NCBI RefSeq assembly: GCF_903815225.1
Contig: NZ_LR813084.1
Location: 1,220,501-1,284,500 of the forward strand
From: Delftia tsuruhatensis
Lineage (GTDB): Bacteria; Pseudomonadota; Gammaproteobacteria; Burkholderiales; Burkholderiaceae_C
DNA: 64,000 bases
Direction: 5' to 3'
How positions within the stretch are numbered: the first letter of the stretch is position 1; each line of letters starts with the position of its first letter. The position numbers were made by a program, and so were the translations under genes. This document shows, in pieces, positions 25,601 through 33,248 of this stretch. The notes under the pieces were generated by a model. That model ran no database searches and was not told the origin of the DNA. It saw only the letters and a list, made by a program, of their open reading frames with translations.

Positions 25601-27247
25601 GCCGTGGTTCCGGCACAGCAGCCCAGCGGCAGCCTGCCGCCGGGCATCAGCGTGGAGCCGGGTGCGCCGGTCAACGTGGCCGCAGGCGCCTCGGTGCCCA
25701 TGGTCATCCGCTTCACGGGCAGTGCGTCGGCCGGTGAGACGGGCACCGTCGTGCTCACGGCCTACGCCAACGAGACAGGGGACACGCCCCGCGGAAGCTT
25801 CACCATCCACTACCGGCTGGTGCAGGCCCTGCCCGAACTGTTTGCCAACCCCACCTACATAGAAACCGGGGTACAGCAGGAAAAGACCGTCACCGAGAGC
25901 ATCACCATCGGCAACCGTGGCCTGGTGGCAGCCCAGGACGTGAAGGTCCAACTGGTGGACAAGGATGGCAAGGCCGCGCCTTCCTGGATCTTCCTGTCCA
26001 GCGCCAGTCACATCGGCGCTGTGGACGTGGGCGCCCAGGTGCCCATCCAGGTCACGGCCAGCCCGGGCAAGGACGTGGCCGACGGCATCTACAACTACCG
26101 ACTGCAGATCACGGCCAGCAACCAGGGCACGGGCACCATACCCGTCTCGGTGGCCGTCACGCAAAGCGGGCAGGGCGGGCTGAGCTTCCATGCCACCGAC
26201 CTGTTCACGGAAACGCTGGACGCGGGCGGCAAGCCCATACCGGGCGTGGCCAACGTGCGCATCCGCCTGCAAAACGATGCCGTGCTCACCTATCTGCGCA
26301 CCCTCACCACGGACGCGCAAGGCAAGGCCGTGCTCACCGACCTGCCGCCCGGCACCTACACCTACCGCGCCAGCGGCCCGCGCCATGCCGACAGGTCGGG
26401 CCGCGTCTTCGTGCGCCCGGGCGTCACCACCTCGGAGCGCGTGCACCTGCAGTACCAGACCATCAGCATCGACTTCAGCGTGACGGAAACCACCATCAAG
26501 GACGAGTACCAGATCACCCTGGAAGCCACCTTCCAGACCCAGGTGCCGGCCCCCGTGGTGCTGCTGGAACCTCTGTCCATCAGCCTGCCCGAACTGCAGG
26601 TGGGCGAGGAATTCACGGGCGAACTCACGCTGACCAATTACGGCCTGATCCAGGCCGACAAGGTCGTCTTCACGCCGCCGCAGTCCGACGAGTACTACCG
26701 CTACGAATTCCTGGCCGATATCCCCAAGACCCTGGCCGCCAAGCAGCGCGTGGTCATTCCCTACCGCATCACGGCCGTCAAGCTGCACCCGCGCAGCATG
26801 GGCTTCAGGCAGGCGCGCTCGGCAGAGATGGGGGCTGTGCAAAGCATCGTGGTGAATGCGCGCAATGCGGGCAGCTGCTCGTCCTATGCGCAGTGGGCCA
26901 CGGCGGAATGTGGCTGGGTCTGTGCCAATGGAGAGGAGGAAATGCGCACCGTCTCTTCCACCTTCGGTCGGCTTGTCGGGGGATCTTGTGCTGGCTCTGG
27001 TGCAACTCCTCCTTGGCAGCCCGACACCAGATGCCAGGTGATCAACGGCCGTGAGTATTGCGGCCCAGGCTACCCGGGCTGGGGCGGGGCCGGGGGCGGT
27101 GCGCAAGGAACACCGCTGCCGCTGGCCCCCGAATGCACACCCGCCTGCCGTGGCCAATGCTGCGTTGGCGGTGGCACAGGCCCCGGTGGCGGTGGCTCGG
27201 GCGGAGGCGGCTCGGGAGATGCAGGAGGCGGAGGCAACTTCCGCTGA
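22688..27247 (+). CDS. Large exported multi-Ig-domain protein, partner gene of the RHS protein
   Basis: This 1519-residue protein starts at ATG 22688, which has a strong Shine-Dalgarno (GAGGGAGAG). An alternative ATG at 22835 gives a more classical signal peptide (MRKCFRDWLVFLLISVSAVA), so the first 49 residues are uncertain. In order there are a nidogen-like beta domain (about 75-230; EYFGRKYSEFYVTTNGLISF); a fibronectin-type-III-like domain; three bacterial Ig-like domains (about 470-830); a carboxypeptidase-regulatory-like fold (about 865-930); CARDB-like and CnaB-like domains (about 1060-1250); and a Cys/Gly-rich tail ending GGGGSGDAGGGGNFR. DNA up to about 24420 is clearly richer in A+T than the rest, suggesting a mosaic origin. 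It probably acts with the RHS protein 107 bases downstream. Confidence 0.7.
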   Translation: MLMQKKSAIVPWVLKFFFSICAVVNELLAPSLKIMNAIAVSGVCLFVFRMRKCFRDWLVFLLISVSAVAGGAGQGIDTSLKGDDVAAGKFPIGFEFEYFGRKYSEFYVTTNGLISFDTKTTEYANSCLPKLSLGDTIFVYWDDLRTDVSGQVGGMVHYLTLGEAPRRRLIVQWTNMYFYGTNLPMGTFQVVLHEETNEIKFQYRYLLGTESNGKSATIGVQGRQGEGIEVGCNKEDSIRARQGLSFVPGADGSLSRQDSEYDFVDISGLTLSAPSAQAIFTNQSPKWSWNALGAMNAYEVEIQNEKNELVHGENVGNALEFTWPTGWVNGQAYRIRVRGSINSGGTWEEWSEFSEPVKIDLDPPEISARIIQKDSGKSAIAYKVVDRGSMPKNGLVKISHDAAHANPIVDQLAEAGQAEIPFDFSKEESQIFAKLIFPDAAGNTAETDIVFDILSAPLITQPSQGTAVSLPALHISGIAKNSRVVSIFLNGNEIASNVPVEIDGRFSYGPHNLGTRGEHTLFAAGKNGENLSGAGPLAKFSYIPAPPQISVTFAKAALASNATIREPGELTVTAQSVIGIANIKATINGLQIFERSGGNTSPFSHSQFIDFAQLPNGVHRFGITATDVDGVSAVLDIPFTLSLSAPPAPVIAQPVNNAQVSTPQLAVSGTAMAGSQVQLYLGGQALGAPVAASANGSFSGSLTLPSEGTHRVEATASNARGTSPRSAAVAVTYAIAAPTVNFTMPAQGSTVIGSTSVGVAASAPDGIAKVDFFANGSLIGSATQSPYSMQWDTSGAVNGAFTLRAVATSTAGKTGEATRAVTVNNKPPEPEQPKTPYTGTVSSVSPAVSYGAQRVVIAGAAVSRASGQPMPNAALRMVLDISGFKRRIGIATDDSGQYRYEFVPTANDNGTYIVSVIHPEETTTTEQGRFTINRLSFDLASYQLTAPRGFAASITVNARASAGTGATGVRWAVVPAQQPSGSLPPGISVEPGAPVNVAAGASVPMVIRFTGSASAGETGTVVLTAYANETGDTPRGSFTIHYRLVQALPELFANPTYIETGVQQEKTVTESITIGNRGLVAAQDVKVQLVDKDGKAAPSWIFLSSASHIGAVDVGAQVPIQVTASPGKDVADGIYNYRLQITASNQGTGTIPVSVAVTQSGQGGLSFHATDLFTETLDAGGKPIPGVANVRIRLQNDAVLTYLRTLTTDAQGKAVLTDLPPGTYTYRASGPRHADRSGRVFVRPGVTTSERVHLQYQTISIDFSVTETTIKDEYQITLEATFQTQVPAPVVLLEPLSISLPELQVGEEFTGELTLTNYGLIQADKVVFTPPQSDEYYRYEFLADIPKTLAAKQRVVIPYRITAVKLHPRSMGFRQARSAEMGAVQSIVVNARNAGSCSSYAQWATAECGWVCANGEEEMRTVSSTFGRLVGGSCAGSGATPPWQPDTRCQVINGREYCGPGYPGWGGAGGGAQGTPLPLAPECTPACRGQCCVGGGTGPGGGGSGGGGSGDAGGGGNFR

Positions 27248-27354
27248 AGCGCAGAGCATTCACCATCCATCAACCGCGTCCGGGCATGGCCCGGTTGCAG
27301 GCCCTAGAGATGTATTCAACAAGGCAAACGATTCGCGAGATGAGAGGGAAAGAA

Positions 27355-30300
27355 ATGAGAAACAGAAAACATGCTGTGCACGGCTTGCTGTGCGCAGTCC
27401 TGACGGCAGCGAGCGTGCTGCCATCGATGGTCAACGCGCAGGACTACTCCAGCCCAAGCGCCTTCACCCGCCCGGGCGATCCCGGCTACTCCCTCACCAC
27501 CCAGGCCAGCGAACCCCAGGTGCGCTGGATCAATGGCGAATACACCGAAACCCACATCGACCTGCGCGTGCAGGTGCTGGGCGGCCCGCTGGACATCGTG
27601 CGCAGCTGGAGCCAGGGCCGCTGGTGGCTCAATCCCGCCTGGGCCCCGTTGAACTTCGAACTCGACCCGCTGGGCCGTGACGCCAGGATCATCGAACGCG
27701 CGGGCGTGCTGTACGAGCGCAGCGGCCAGGCCGACCTCTACATCGCCAAGGGCAAGAACAATGCCCCCGTCTTCATCAAGCGGTTGCCCGAAGGGGGCAG
27801 TGCCCAGAACCCCCTGGCGCAATGGCGCTGGTATGACCGCCTGGGCAACAGCATCGACTACGACGCACAGGGCCGCATCCTGGGCTACGCCAACACCAAC
27901 GGCATCAACGTGCGCTTTGCCTATGACAGCGCCACGCGGGCCCGCATCCTCGACCACCATGGCGGCACCGTCTACACGGCCACCCTGGCCAATGGTCTTA
28001 TCACCCGCATCGAAGACCGCGCCGGGCGCAGCGTCAGCTACCAATGGAATGGGCAGTTGCTTACCCAGGCCACCGACGTCATGGGCCAGCGCTGGAGCTA
28101 CACCTACGACGCCAACGGCCAGCTCACCAGCCGCACCGACCCATTGGGCGCCCAGGTCACGGTGCAGTACAGCCAGAGCATTCCTGCCCCCGCACCGCTG
28201 CTCACCTTGGGCGCGGCCGGCAAGGTCCTGGACCCCACGGGCACCAGCGGCACCACCAGCAAGCTCGCCAACCTCTGGGGCGGTGGCCGGGTCGGCAAAT
28301 TCGATGGACAGGGCTGTGCCTCCACCGGCAAGAACCAGTACCTGCGTGAGAAACGCCAGTTCCTCGTCACCTACCTGGACTGCCGGGGTAACACCACGGT
28401 CTACCTCTACGACAAAGAAGGCAACGAACTTGAAAGAACCTTCAACGGCAAGCCTGCAGCCAAAACTCTCTGGGACGGCAACTACCAGACCCGCGCCATC
28501 GACGCGCGGGGCCTGACCACCACCACCAGCTACGACTACAACTACCAGCCGCTGCAAATCATCCACCCGGACGGCAGCCGCGACCAATACGAATACGAGC
28601 CCGTGCGCGGGCTCAGGACCAAGCACATCAACCAGGGCGGCATCACCAGCATCTGGACCCATGACGACAAAGGCCGCGTCATCACCTGGACCCAGGCCCT
28701 GGGCCGGCCCGAACAGCGCACAACGCGCTACCAGTACGACAGCTATGGGCAACTGACGAGCCGCAGCACGGGCGCAGGCGACGGCAAGGGCGACGATGCT
28801 CGCACCACCAGCTACCGCTACGACAACAACGGCAGCTTGATCGAAGCCACGGATCCGCTGGGCCACAGCAGCAGCGCAAGCTACGACGCCAGGGGCCTGC
28901 CCGCAACGCAGACCGATGCCCTGGGCAACACCACCACGCTGGGCTTTGACGCTGCAGGCCGGCTCATCAAAGCGACCGACGCGCTGAATCAAACCACCAG
29001 CCACCAATATGACGCCAGAGGCAGGCGCACCCAGAGCACCAGCGCAGCGGGCCGAACAAAGCAAACCCGCTACGACCCGCAAGGTCGAGTCATAGAAACC
29101 ATTGCCCCGGGCCAGACCCAAGGTGCAGGCACACGCATCACCTACGACAGCACCGGTCTGCCCCTGAGCACGACCAGCCCCAGCGGCCTCATCACCCAGA
29201 TAACCTACGACAACCGGGGACGCATCGCCAGCAGCATCGATGCCGCAGGCAGCACCATCACCTACGCCTATGGAGAAGACGGCAGTCCCCAAGCAGGCCT
29301 GCTCATCGCCACGCAGTACCCCACGTACAAGGAAACCTACCAATACGACCAAAGCGGCACGCAGACCGCTGTCACCCAGCATCTGGCGAATCCCTCGACC
29401 CCGGACCAAACCCGCACCCAGCATCAGCAATACGACAGCCTGGGCCAACGCGCAGTCAGCATCGACCCGGCAGGGCGCACCACCATCTACGAATACGACG
29501 GCCTGGGCCGCGTCGTCAAAACCTTGGACCCGCTGGCCCAGGCCACCAAGCAGACCTGGAACGCCCACGACCAGCTCACCAGTCTGACCGACGCCAAGGG
29601 CAACACCCACCGCTTTGAATACGACAAGGCCGGGCGCTTGACAAAGGAAATCCGGCCTATGGGCGGAGCCATCCAGTACAGCTACGACGCCGCAGGCCAA
29701 CTGACAAAACGCACGGACGCGGGCGGCAACACACGCAGCTACGCCTACGACAAGGCGGGCCGCATGGTCCATGAAGAACACCAGCTCAAAGGAACGGAAA
29801 CAGACCAGCAGATCAGCTACCAATACGACGCCGATGGCCTGCTCACGGCCTACGAACAAAAGGACGGCCAGCAGAACCTGATCAGCAGCGCCACCTACGA
29901 CAAGGACGCGCAGGGACGAACTACTCAGAACAAGATCACCTACGGCAAGGTGGACAACACGGGCAGCTTCAGCTTCACGGTGGGCCAAAGCTACAACGCG
30001 GACGGCCAACTGGCCGGCCATAGCTACCCGGACGGCAGTGCAGGCCAGTACAGCTACGACAAAGGCCGCCTGAGCCTGGTGACCCTGCCCGACCAGAGCC
30101 AGATCCGCTACGGCAACTACCAGTGGCTTACGGCCACCCGCATAGAAACGCCCGGCGCCACCAAGACCCTGAGCCTGGACGCCCTGCAAAGGCCGTTGTC
30201 CATTGAGGTCAAGAACGCGGCAACCGAACTGCTGGTCAGCCGCCACTACCAATACGACAAGGCCGGCAACATTACTCAGATCGTCAGCGACCTGGGCACA

Positions 30301-31476
30301 ACCGAATACGGCTACGACAGCCTGGACCGGCTGACCAAGGCCGCCCCAAACCAACCGCTCAAGGACCTGGGCCTGCCCACGGAGCAATACCAGTACGACG
30401 CGGTACACAACCGCGTCTTCAGCGGCCACCAGGCAGGGCAGTGGCACTACAACGCGGACAACCAGCTCACGAGCTACCCGCGTCTGCGGCCCTTCGACAA
30501 AGCTGCGCAGGTCGTACAAACACAGGTGGAGTACACGCTGCAGGGCCATACAGCCAGGGAAAGCAGTGACAAAGTGGAACGAACCTACAGCTACAACGCC
30601 GCAGAGCGGTTGATCCGCTATGCCAGCACGGCGGAGGGCCAGAACACCCCGAGCATCGAAGCCCAATACCGCTATGACCCGTTGGGGCGGCGCATATCCA
30701 AAGAAGTCAAGGAAGGCCAAGCCACCAAGATCACCTATTTCTTTTACAGCGTCACGGGTCTGCTGGGTGAGATAAACGAACAGGAGGTAATGATGAAGGC
30801 CTATGCCTTCGATCCCCAGAAGGCGCAGCAGGGACAATGGAGCACAGACCCCATCTGGCAGGCGGAGGTCAACGAAGCGCAATTGACGAACAGGAGCAGC
30901 AGCGTTCATTATCTACATACGGATCATCTGGGAACGCCGGTGTTGGGGACCAGCAAGCAGGGGGCATCCACTTGGAAATCTGTGGCGGAGGCCTTTGGAG
31001 CGGCGGGAATATTGCCGCAAAATCTAGTGGAAGTTAATCTGAGATTTCCTGGGCAGTATTTTGACGTGACGATGGGTTTGAATTACAACTATAATAGAGA
31101 CTATCAGCAGATTTCTGGCAGATATATGCAGCAAGATCCTATTGGATTGAGTGGTGGGTTAAATGTATATGGATATGCTTCTCAAAATCCAATTTATAGA
31201 TTTGACACTTTAGGCTTGTCCGATGTTGGTGGCTGTCCCAGGTGTGAATACAAAGATAAGCCAGATGATTGCAAGTTAATATGTATTAGTTTGCCCGGAG
31301 CATGGGAGGTTGGTTGTTTTAGGTATGAATCTAGATGTGGAGGGTGGACTACAGTAAATTTCTCTTCAAATACATGGATTGATAGGCCATTTGCCATAGT
31401 TGGAATTATTTCATGTAAAGATTTTGATTTTCTAAAGAAATATCCTGATCCGAATAATCGACCGCCTCTTGCCTAA
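27355..31476 (+). CDS. Exported RHS/YD-repeat protein with variable C-terminal tip
   Basis: This 1373-residue protein begins with a Sec signal peptide (MRNRKHAVHGLLCAVLTAAS to about VNAQ) after an AGGGAAAG Shine-Dalgarno. A long series of YD repeats (forms such as YDARGR, YDKAGR, YDGLGR) runs from about residue 150 to 1150. The RHS core follows: SSSVHYLHTDHLGTPVLGTS, then DPIGLSGGLNVYGYASQNPI and FDTLGL (31138-31218). The last proline of the usual DPxGL is threonine. The 85-residue tip (31219-31473) has seven cysteines (tip positions 6, 9, 18, 22, 33, 40, 66) and matches no toxin I recognise. DNA becomes AT-rich from about 31010, inside the core, typical of tip exchange. Core type is certain; toxicity is inference. 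Confidence 0.85.
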   Translation: MRNRKHAVHGLLCAVLTAASVLPSMVNAQDYSSPSAFTRPGDPGYSLTTQASEPQVRWINGEYTETHIDLRVQVLGGPLDIVRSWSQGRWWLNPAWAPLNFELDPLGRDARIIERAGVLYERSGQADLYIAKGKNNAPVFIKRLPEGGSAQNPLAQWRWYDRLGNSIDYDAQGRILGYANTNGINVRFAYDSATRARILDHHGGTVYTATLANGLITRIEDRAGRSVSYQWNGQLLTQATDVMGQRWSYTYDANGQLTSRTDPLGAQVTVQYSQSIPAPAPLLTLGAAGKVLDPTGTSGTTSKLANLWGGGRVGKFDGQGCASTGKNQYLREKRQFLVTYLDCRGNTTVYLYDKEGNELERTFNGKPAAKTLWDGNYQTRAIDARGLTTTTSYDYNYQPLQIIHPDGSRDQYEYEPVRGLRTKHINQGGITSIWTHDDKGRVITWTQALGRPEQRTTRYQYDSYGQLTSRSTGAGDGKGDDARTTSYRYDNNGSLIEATDPLGHSSSASYDARGLPATQTDALGNTTTLGFDAAGRLIKATDALNQTTSHQYDARGRRTQSTSAAGRTKQTRYDPQGRVIETIAPGQTQGAGTRITYDSTGLPLSTTSPSGLITQITYDNRGRIASSIDAAGSTITYAYGEDGSPQAGLLIATQYPTYKETYQYDQSGTQTAVTQHLANPSTPDQTRTQHQQYDSLGQRAVSIDPAGRTTIYEYDGLGRVVKTLDPLAQATKQTWNAHDQLTSLTDAKGNTHRFEYDKAGRLTKEIRPMGGAIQYSYDAAGQLTKRTDAGGNTRSYAYDKAGRMVHEEHQLKGTETDQQISYQYDADGLLTAYEQKDGQQNLISSATYDKDAQGRTTQNKITYGKVDNTGSFSFTVGQSYNADGQLAGHSYPDGSAGQYSYDKGRLSLVTLPDQSQIRYGNYQWLTATRIETPGATKTLSLDALQRPLSIEVKNAATELLVSRHYQYDKAGNITQIVSDLGTTEYGYDSLDRLTKAAPNQPLKDLGLPTEQYQYDAVHNRVFSGHQAGQWHYNADNQLTSYPRLRPFDKAAQVVQTQVEYTLQGHTARESSDKVERTYSYNAAERLIRYASTAEGQNTPSIEAQYRYDPLGRRISKEVKEGQATKITYFFYSVTGLLGEINEQEVMMKAYAFDPQKAQQGQWSTDPIWQAEVNEAQLTNRSSSVHYLHTDHLGTPVLGTSKQGASTWKSVAEAFGAAGILPQNLVEVNLRFPGQYFDVTMGLNYNYNRDYQQISGRYMQQDPIGLSGGLNVYGYASQNPIYRFDTLGLSDVGGCPRCEYKDKPDDCKLICISLPGAWEVGCFRYESRCGGWTTVNFSSNTWIDRPFAIVGIISCKDFDFLKKYPDPNNRPPLA

Positions 31477-31490
31477 TATAATGGTTGACA

Positions 31491-31712
31491 ATGAATTACA
31501 TAATTTATCTGATAATTCTTCCATTCTCGATAGGCCTGTTTGGCTATATTTCTTTGTGGGCATTGAAGTTCGGGATTTTATTTTGGATATTTTTGTTATT
31601 TGCATTAATTTTAATATCAATAAAAATTTTCGGAAAAAAAAGCTATTTATGTATTATTCCGATATGTATCGGTTTTTTTATGGTTGGAGTAGTTCCATTA
31701 ATTTTGAATTGA
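31491..31712 (+). CDS. Small hydrophobic protein, candidate immunity protein of the RHS tip
   Basis: This 73-residue, almost entirely hydrophobic protein has two to three transmembrane segments (IIYLIILPFSIGLFGYISLW, ILFWIFLLFALILISIKIF, IIPICIGFFMVGVVPLIL). It starts 14 bases after the RHS stop and has the same AT-rich composition as the tip. In polymorphic toxin loci the immunity gene directly follows the tip, so this is the natural candidate. There is no strong Shine-Dalgarno. A second frame from ATG 31481 to 31720 (79 residues, polar with aromatic patches) overlaps it. I prefer the hydrophobic frame because its codon pattern and membrane profile are coherent. Confidence 0.5.
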   Translation: MNYIIYLIILPFSIGLFGYISLWALKFGILFWIFLLFALILISIKIFGKKSYLCIIPICIGFFMVGVVPLILN

Positions 31713-31852
31713 TGATTTGAGAAATTGAGAGTTTGTGGTTCTATTTTTTCAGCCTCGTGTAATAATCTTCCTCGAAGAAGCTGGACATGTCGTATCCCAT
31801 ATTCCCATGAAGCTGTTTATGAAACTGATCCGGGCTGGCTCGCCACATCCTG

Positions 31853-31993
31853 TTCATAGACTTTGCACAATTGCCTGACGGCGTACACAGGTTCGGCATC
31901 ACGACTATCGATGTGGACAGGGTGGCCGCAGTACTGGACATTCCGTTCACACTCAGCCTCAGCGCATCAAGCGCCCCGTTCATTGTGCCGGCG
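31853..31993 (+). pseudogene. Relic of the multi-Ig gene, cut by the IS element
   Basis: This 47-codon open stretch translates to FIDFAQLPDGVHRFGITTID followed by VDRVAAVLDIPFTLSLSAS. It is closely similar to residues encoded at 24508-24645 of the multi-Ig gene. The surrounding sequence has no start and no upstream open frame. The similarity stops exactly at the left end of the IS, whose TGA end base-triplet supplies the stop. It is evidence for a second, now destroyed, copy of that gene or module. Confidence 0.8.
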
Positions 31994-32006
31994 TGACCTG
32001 CCCCCT
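31994..32006 (+). repeat. Left terminal inverted repeat of the IS
   Basis: TGACCTGCCCCCT matches the reverse complement of 33225-33237 perfectly. Confidence 0.9.
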
Positions 32007-32052
32007 CATAGCCGTACCAGTTGAATGGAAGTGAGGTCCGCCAACCTGGAGA

Positions 32053-32328
32053 ATGACGGACATGAGGACGAGTCGATTTACCGAACAGCAGATCATTGGG
32101 TTCTTGAAGCAGGCCGAGTCTGGCCTGGCGGTCAAGGAGGTCTGCCGCCAAGGCGGATTCAGCGAACCCACGTTCTACAAGTGGCGTGCCAAGTACGGCG
32201 GCATGGAAGCCGACGAGGCCCGGCGCCTGAAGGACCTTGAAGTCGAGAACGCCCGGCTCAAGAAACTGCTGGCCGAAGCGCACCTGGACCTGGAGGCACT
32301 CAAGGTCGGGTTCGGGGTAAAGCGCTAG
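32053..32328 (+). CDS. IS3-family transposase OrfA
   Basis: This 91-residue DNA-binding subunit has a helix-turn-helix (TEQQIIGFLKQAESGLAVKE, CRQGGFSEPTFYKWRAKYGG) followed by a leucine-zipper-like helix (ARRLKDLEVENARLKKLLAE). It is full-length for the family and ends in the typical GFGVKR. OrfAB transposase would be made by -1 frameshifting near 32316-32325, where the OrfB frame reads on as KALAPQDKRKAIAKM. Confidence 0.92.
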   Translation: MTDMRTSRFTEQQIIGFLKQAESGLAVKEVCRQGGFSEPTFYKWRAKYGGMEADEARRLKDLEVENARLKKLLAEAHLDLEALKVGFGVKR

Positions 32329-32360
32329 CCCCGCAAGACAAACGCAAAGCCATCGCCAAG

Positions 32361-33218
32361 ATGCTGGAACACACCCAGATCTCTGAGCGGCAGGCTTGTC
32401 GTCTTGTGGGGCTGTCCCGAGATGCCTGGCGGCATCCACCGCAACCCGATGTAGACACAGTGCGCCTGGCTGAACGCATCCAGGCTGTCGCCATGGAGCG
32501 GTGGCGCTTTGGGTATCGCCGCGTGCACGACATGCTGCAGGGCAAGTTTCCTGGCATCAACCACAAGAAGGTGCTTCGCCTTTACCGCGAGCAAGGCTTG
32601 GCCCTGCGCAAGCGCAACAAGGGCAAGAAGTACCGTGGCGAGCGCACACCGCTGGTGGCTGCGACACGGGTCAATCAAACATGGAGCCTGGACTTTGTCA
32701 GTGATTCATTGAGCAACGGCAGGCGCATCAAGTGCTTGACCATTGCCGATGACTTCAGCCACGAGTGCGTGGACATCGCGGTAGATTTGTCGATGCCCGG
32801 CACATACGTCACCAGAATCCTTGAGCGAGCTGCCCGCTTCAGGGGCTACCCAGAGGCCATCAGGACGGACAACGGGCCAGAGTTCACCTGCAGGGCCTTC
32901 ATGGCGTGGATGCAGGCACGAGGCGTTCAGCACATCCTGATTCAACCGGGCAAGCCAACTCAGAACGCCTACATCGAAAGCTTCAACGGCAAATTCCGGG
33001 ATGAATGCCTCAATGAGGACTGGTTCGAGTCATTGGCTCAAGCGCGAGAGGCCATCGCCATCTGGCGTCAGGATTACAACGAGGTTCGACCACACGGGAG
33101 CATTGGACGGATCCCACCAGCCGCGTTTGCAGCCAAACACCGAGCCCAAACCTATCAACCACGGACGCAGGATCAGTTAACCTGCCAACCCTTGGACCTC
33201 TCTACGAATGATTGGTAA
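32361..33218 (+). CDS. IS3-family transposase OrfB (DDE integrase core)
   Basis: This 285-residue catalytic part (from ATG 32361) has an open frame reaching upstream into orfA for the fused product. DDE residues are all present: Asp in WSLDFVSDSL, Asp in AIRTDNGPEFTCRAF, and Glu in QNAYIESFNGKFRDECLNE. The HTH_21-like N-terminus (ISERQACRLVGLSRDAW) is intact and the C-terminus YNEVRPHGSIGRIPPAAFA is typical. No stop or frameshift is visible, so the element could still be active. Confidence 0.92.
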   Translation: MLEHTQISERQACRLVGLSRDAWRHPPQPDVDTVRLAERIQAVAMERWRFGYRRVHDMLQGKFPGINHKKVLRLYREQGLALRKRNKGKKYRGERTPLVAATRVNQTWSLDFVSDSLSNGRRIKCLTIADDFSHECVDIAVDLSMPGTYVTRILERAARFRGYPEAIRTDNGPEFTCRAFMAWMQARGVQHILIQPGKPTQNAYIESFNGKFRDECLNEDWFESLAQAREAIAIWRQDYNEVRPHGSIGRIPPAAFAAKHRAQTYQPRTQDQLTCQPLDLSTNDW

Positions 33219-33224
33219 GGCGGC

Positions 33225-33237
33225 AGGGGGCAGGTCA
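33225..33237 (-). repeat. Right terminal inverted repeat of the IS
   Basis: AGGGGGCAGGTCA is the perfect reverse complement of the left end. Confidence 0.9.
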
Positions 33238-33248
33238 GAGGTGATTTC

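Larger units (their letters stand above)
31994..33237 (+). mobile_element. IS3-family insertion sequence (IS407-like subgroup)
   Basis: This 1244-bp element is bounded by perfect 13-bp terminal inverted repeats TGACCTGCCCCCT (31994-32006 and 33225-33237, reversed). It carries orfA and an orfB with an intact DDE integrase core in the -1 frame, the usual IS3 plan. No direct target duplication is visible (GGCG left, GAGG right), so deletion or recombination probably followed insertion. The subgroup name is inferred from OrfA flavour. Confidence 0.9.

Noticed and set aside
17160..27319. Shared 12-mer AGATGTATTCAA before the first Ig gene (17160-17171) and before the RHS gene (27308-27319)
   Set aside because: It is too short, and its placement relative to promoter and start differs. 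It is probably chance.
27800..30700. Tandem DNA repeats or a CRISPR-like array within the RHS gene
   Set aside because: The periodicity is at protein level (YD repeats). DNA units are diverged and unevenly spaced, with no spacer-repeat structure. I saw no CRISPR array anywhere in the window.
27316..30909. Very long open frame on the minus strand opposite the RHS gene
   Set aside because: It mirrors the repetitive GC-rich RHS codons, encodes a low-complexity Val/Leu/Gly-rich product without domains, and has no Shine-Dalgarno. It is a compositional shadow.
27355..31476. RHS gene as a type VI secretion effector
   Set aside because: It begins with a Sec signal peptide and has no PAAR domain, and there is no VgrG, EagR or T6SS gene in the window.
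31481..31720. Alternative frame ATG 31481 to 31720 as the immunity gene
   Set aside because: It fully overlaps the more coherent hydrophobic frame. Its product has no clear domain or membrane pattern. It is kept only as an alternative.
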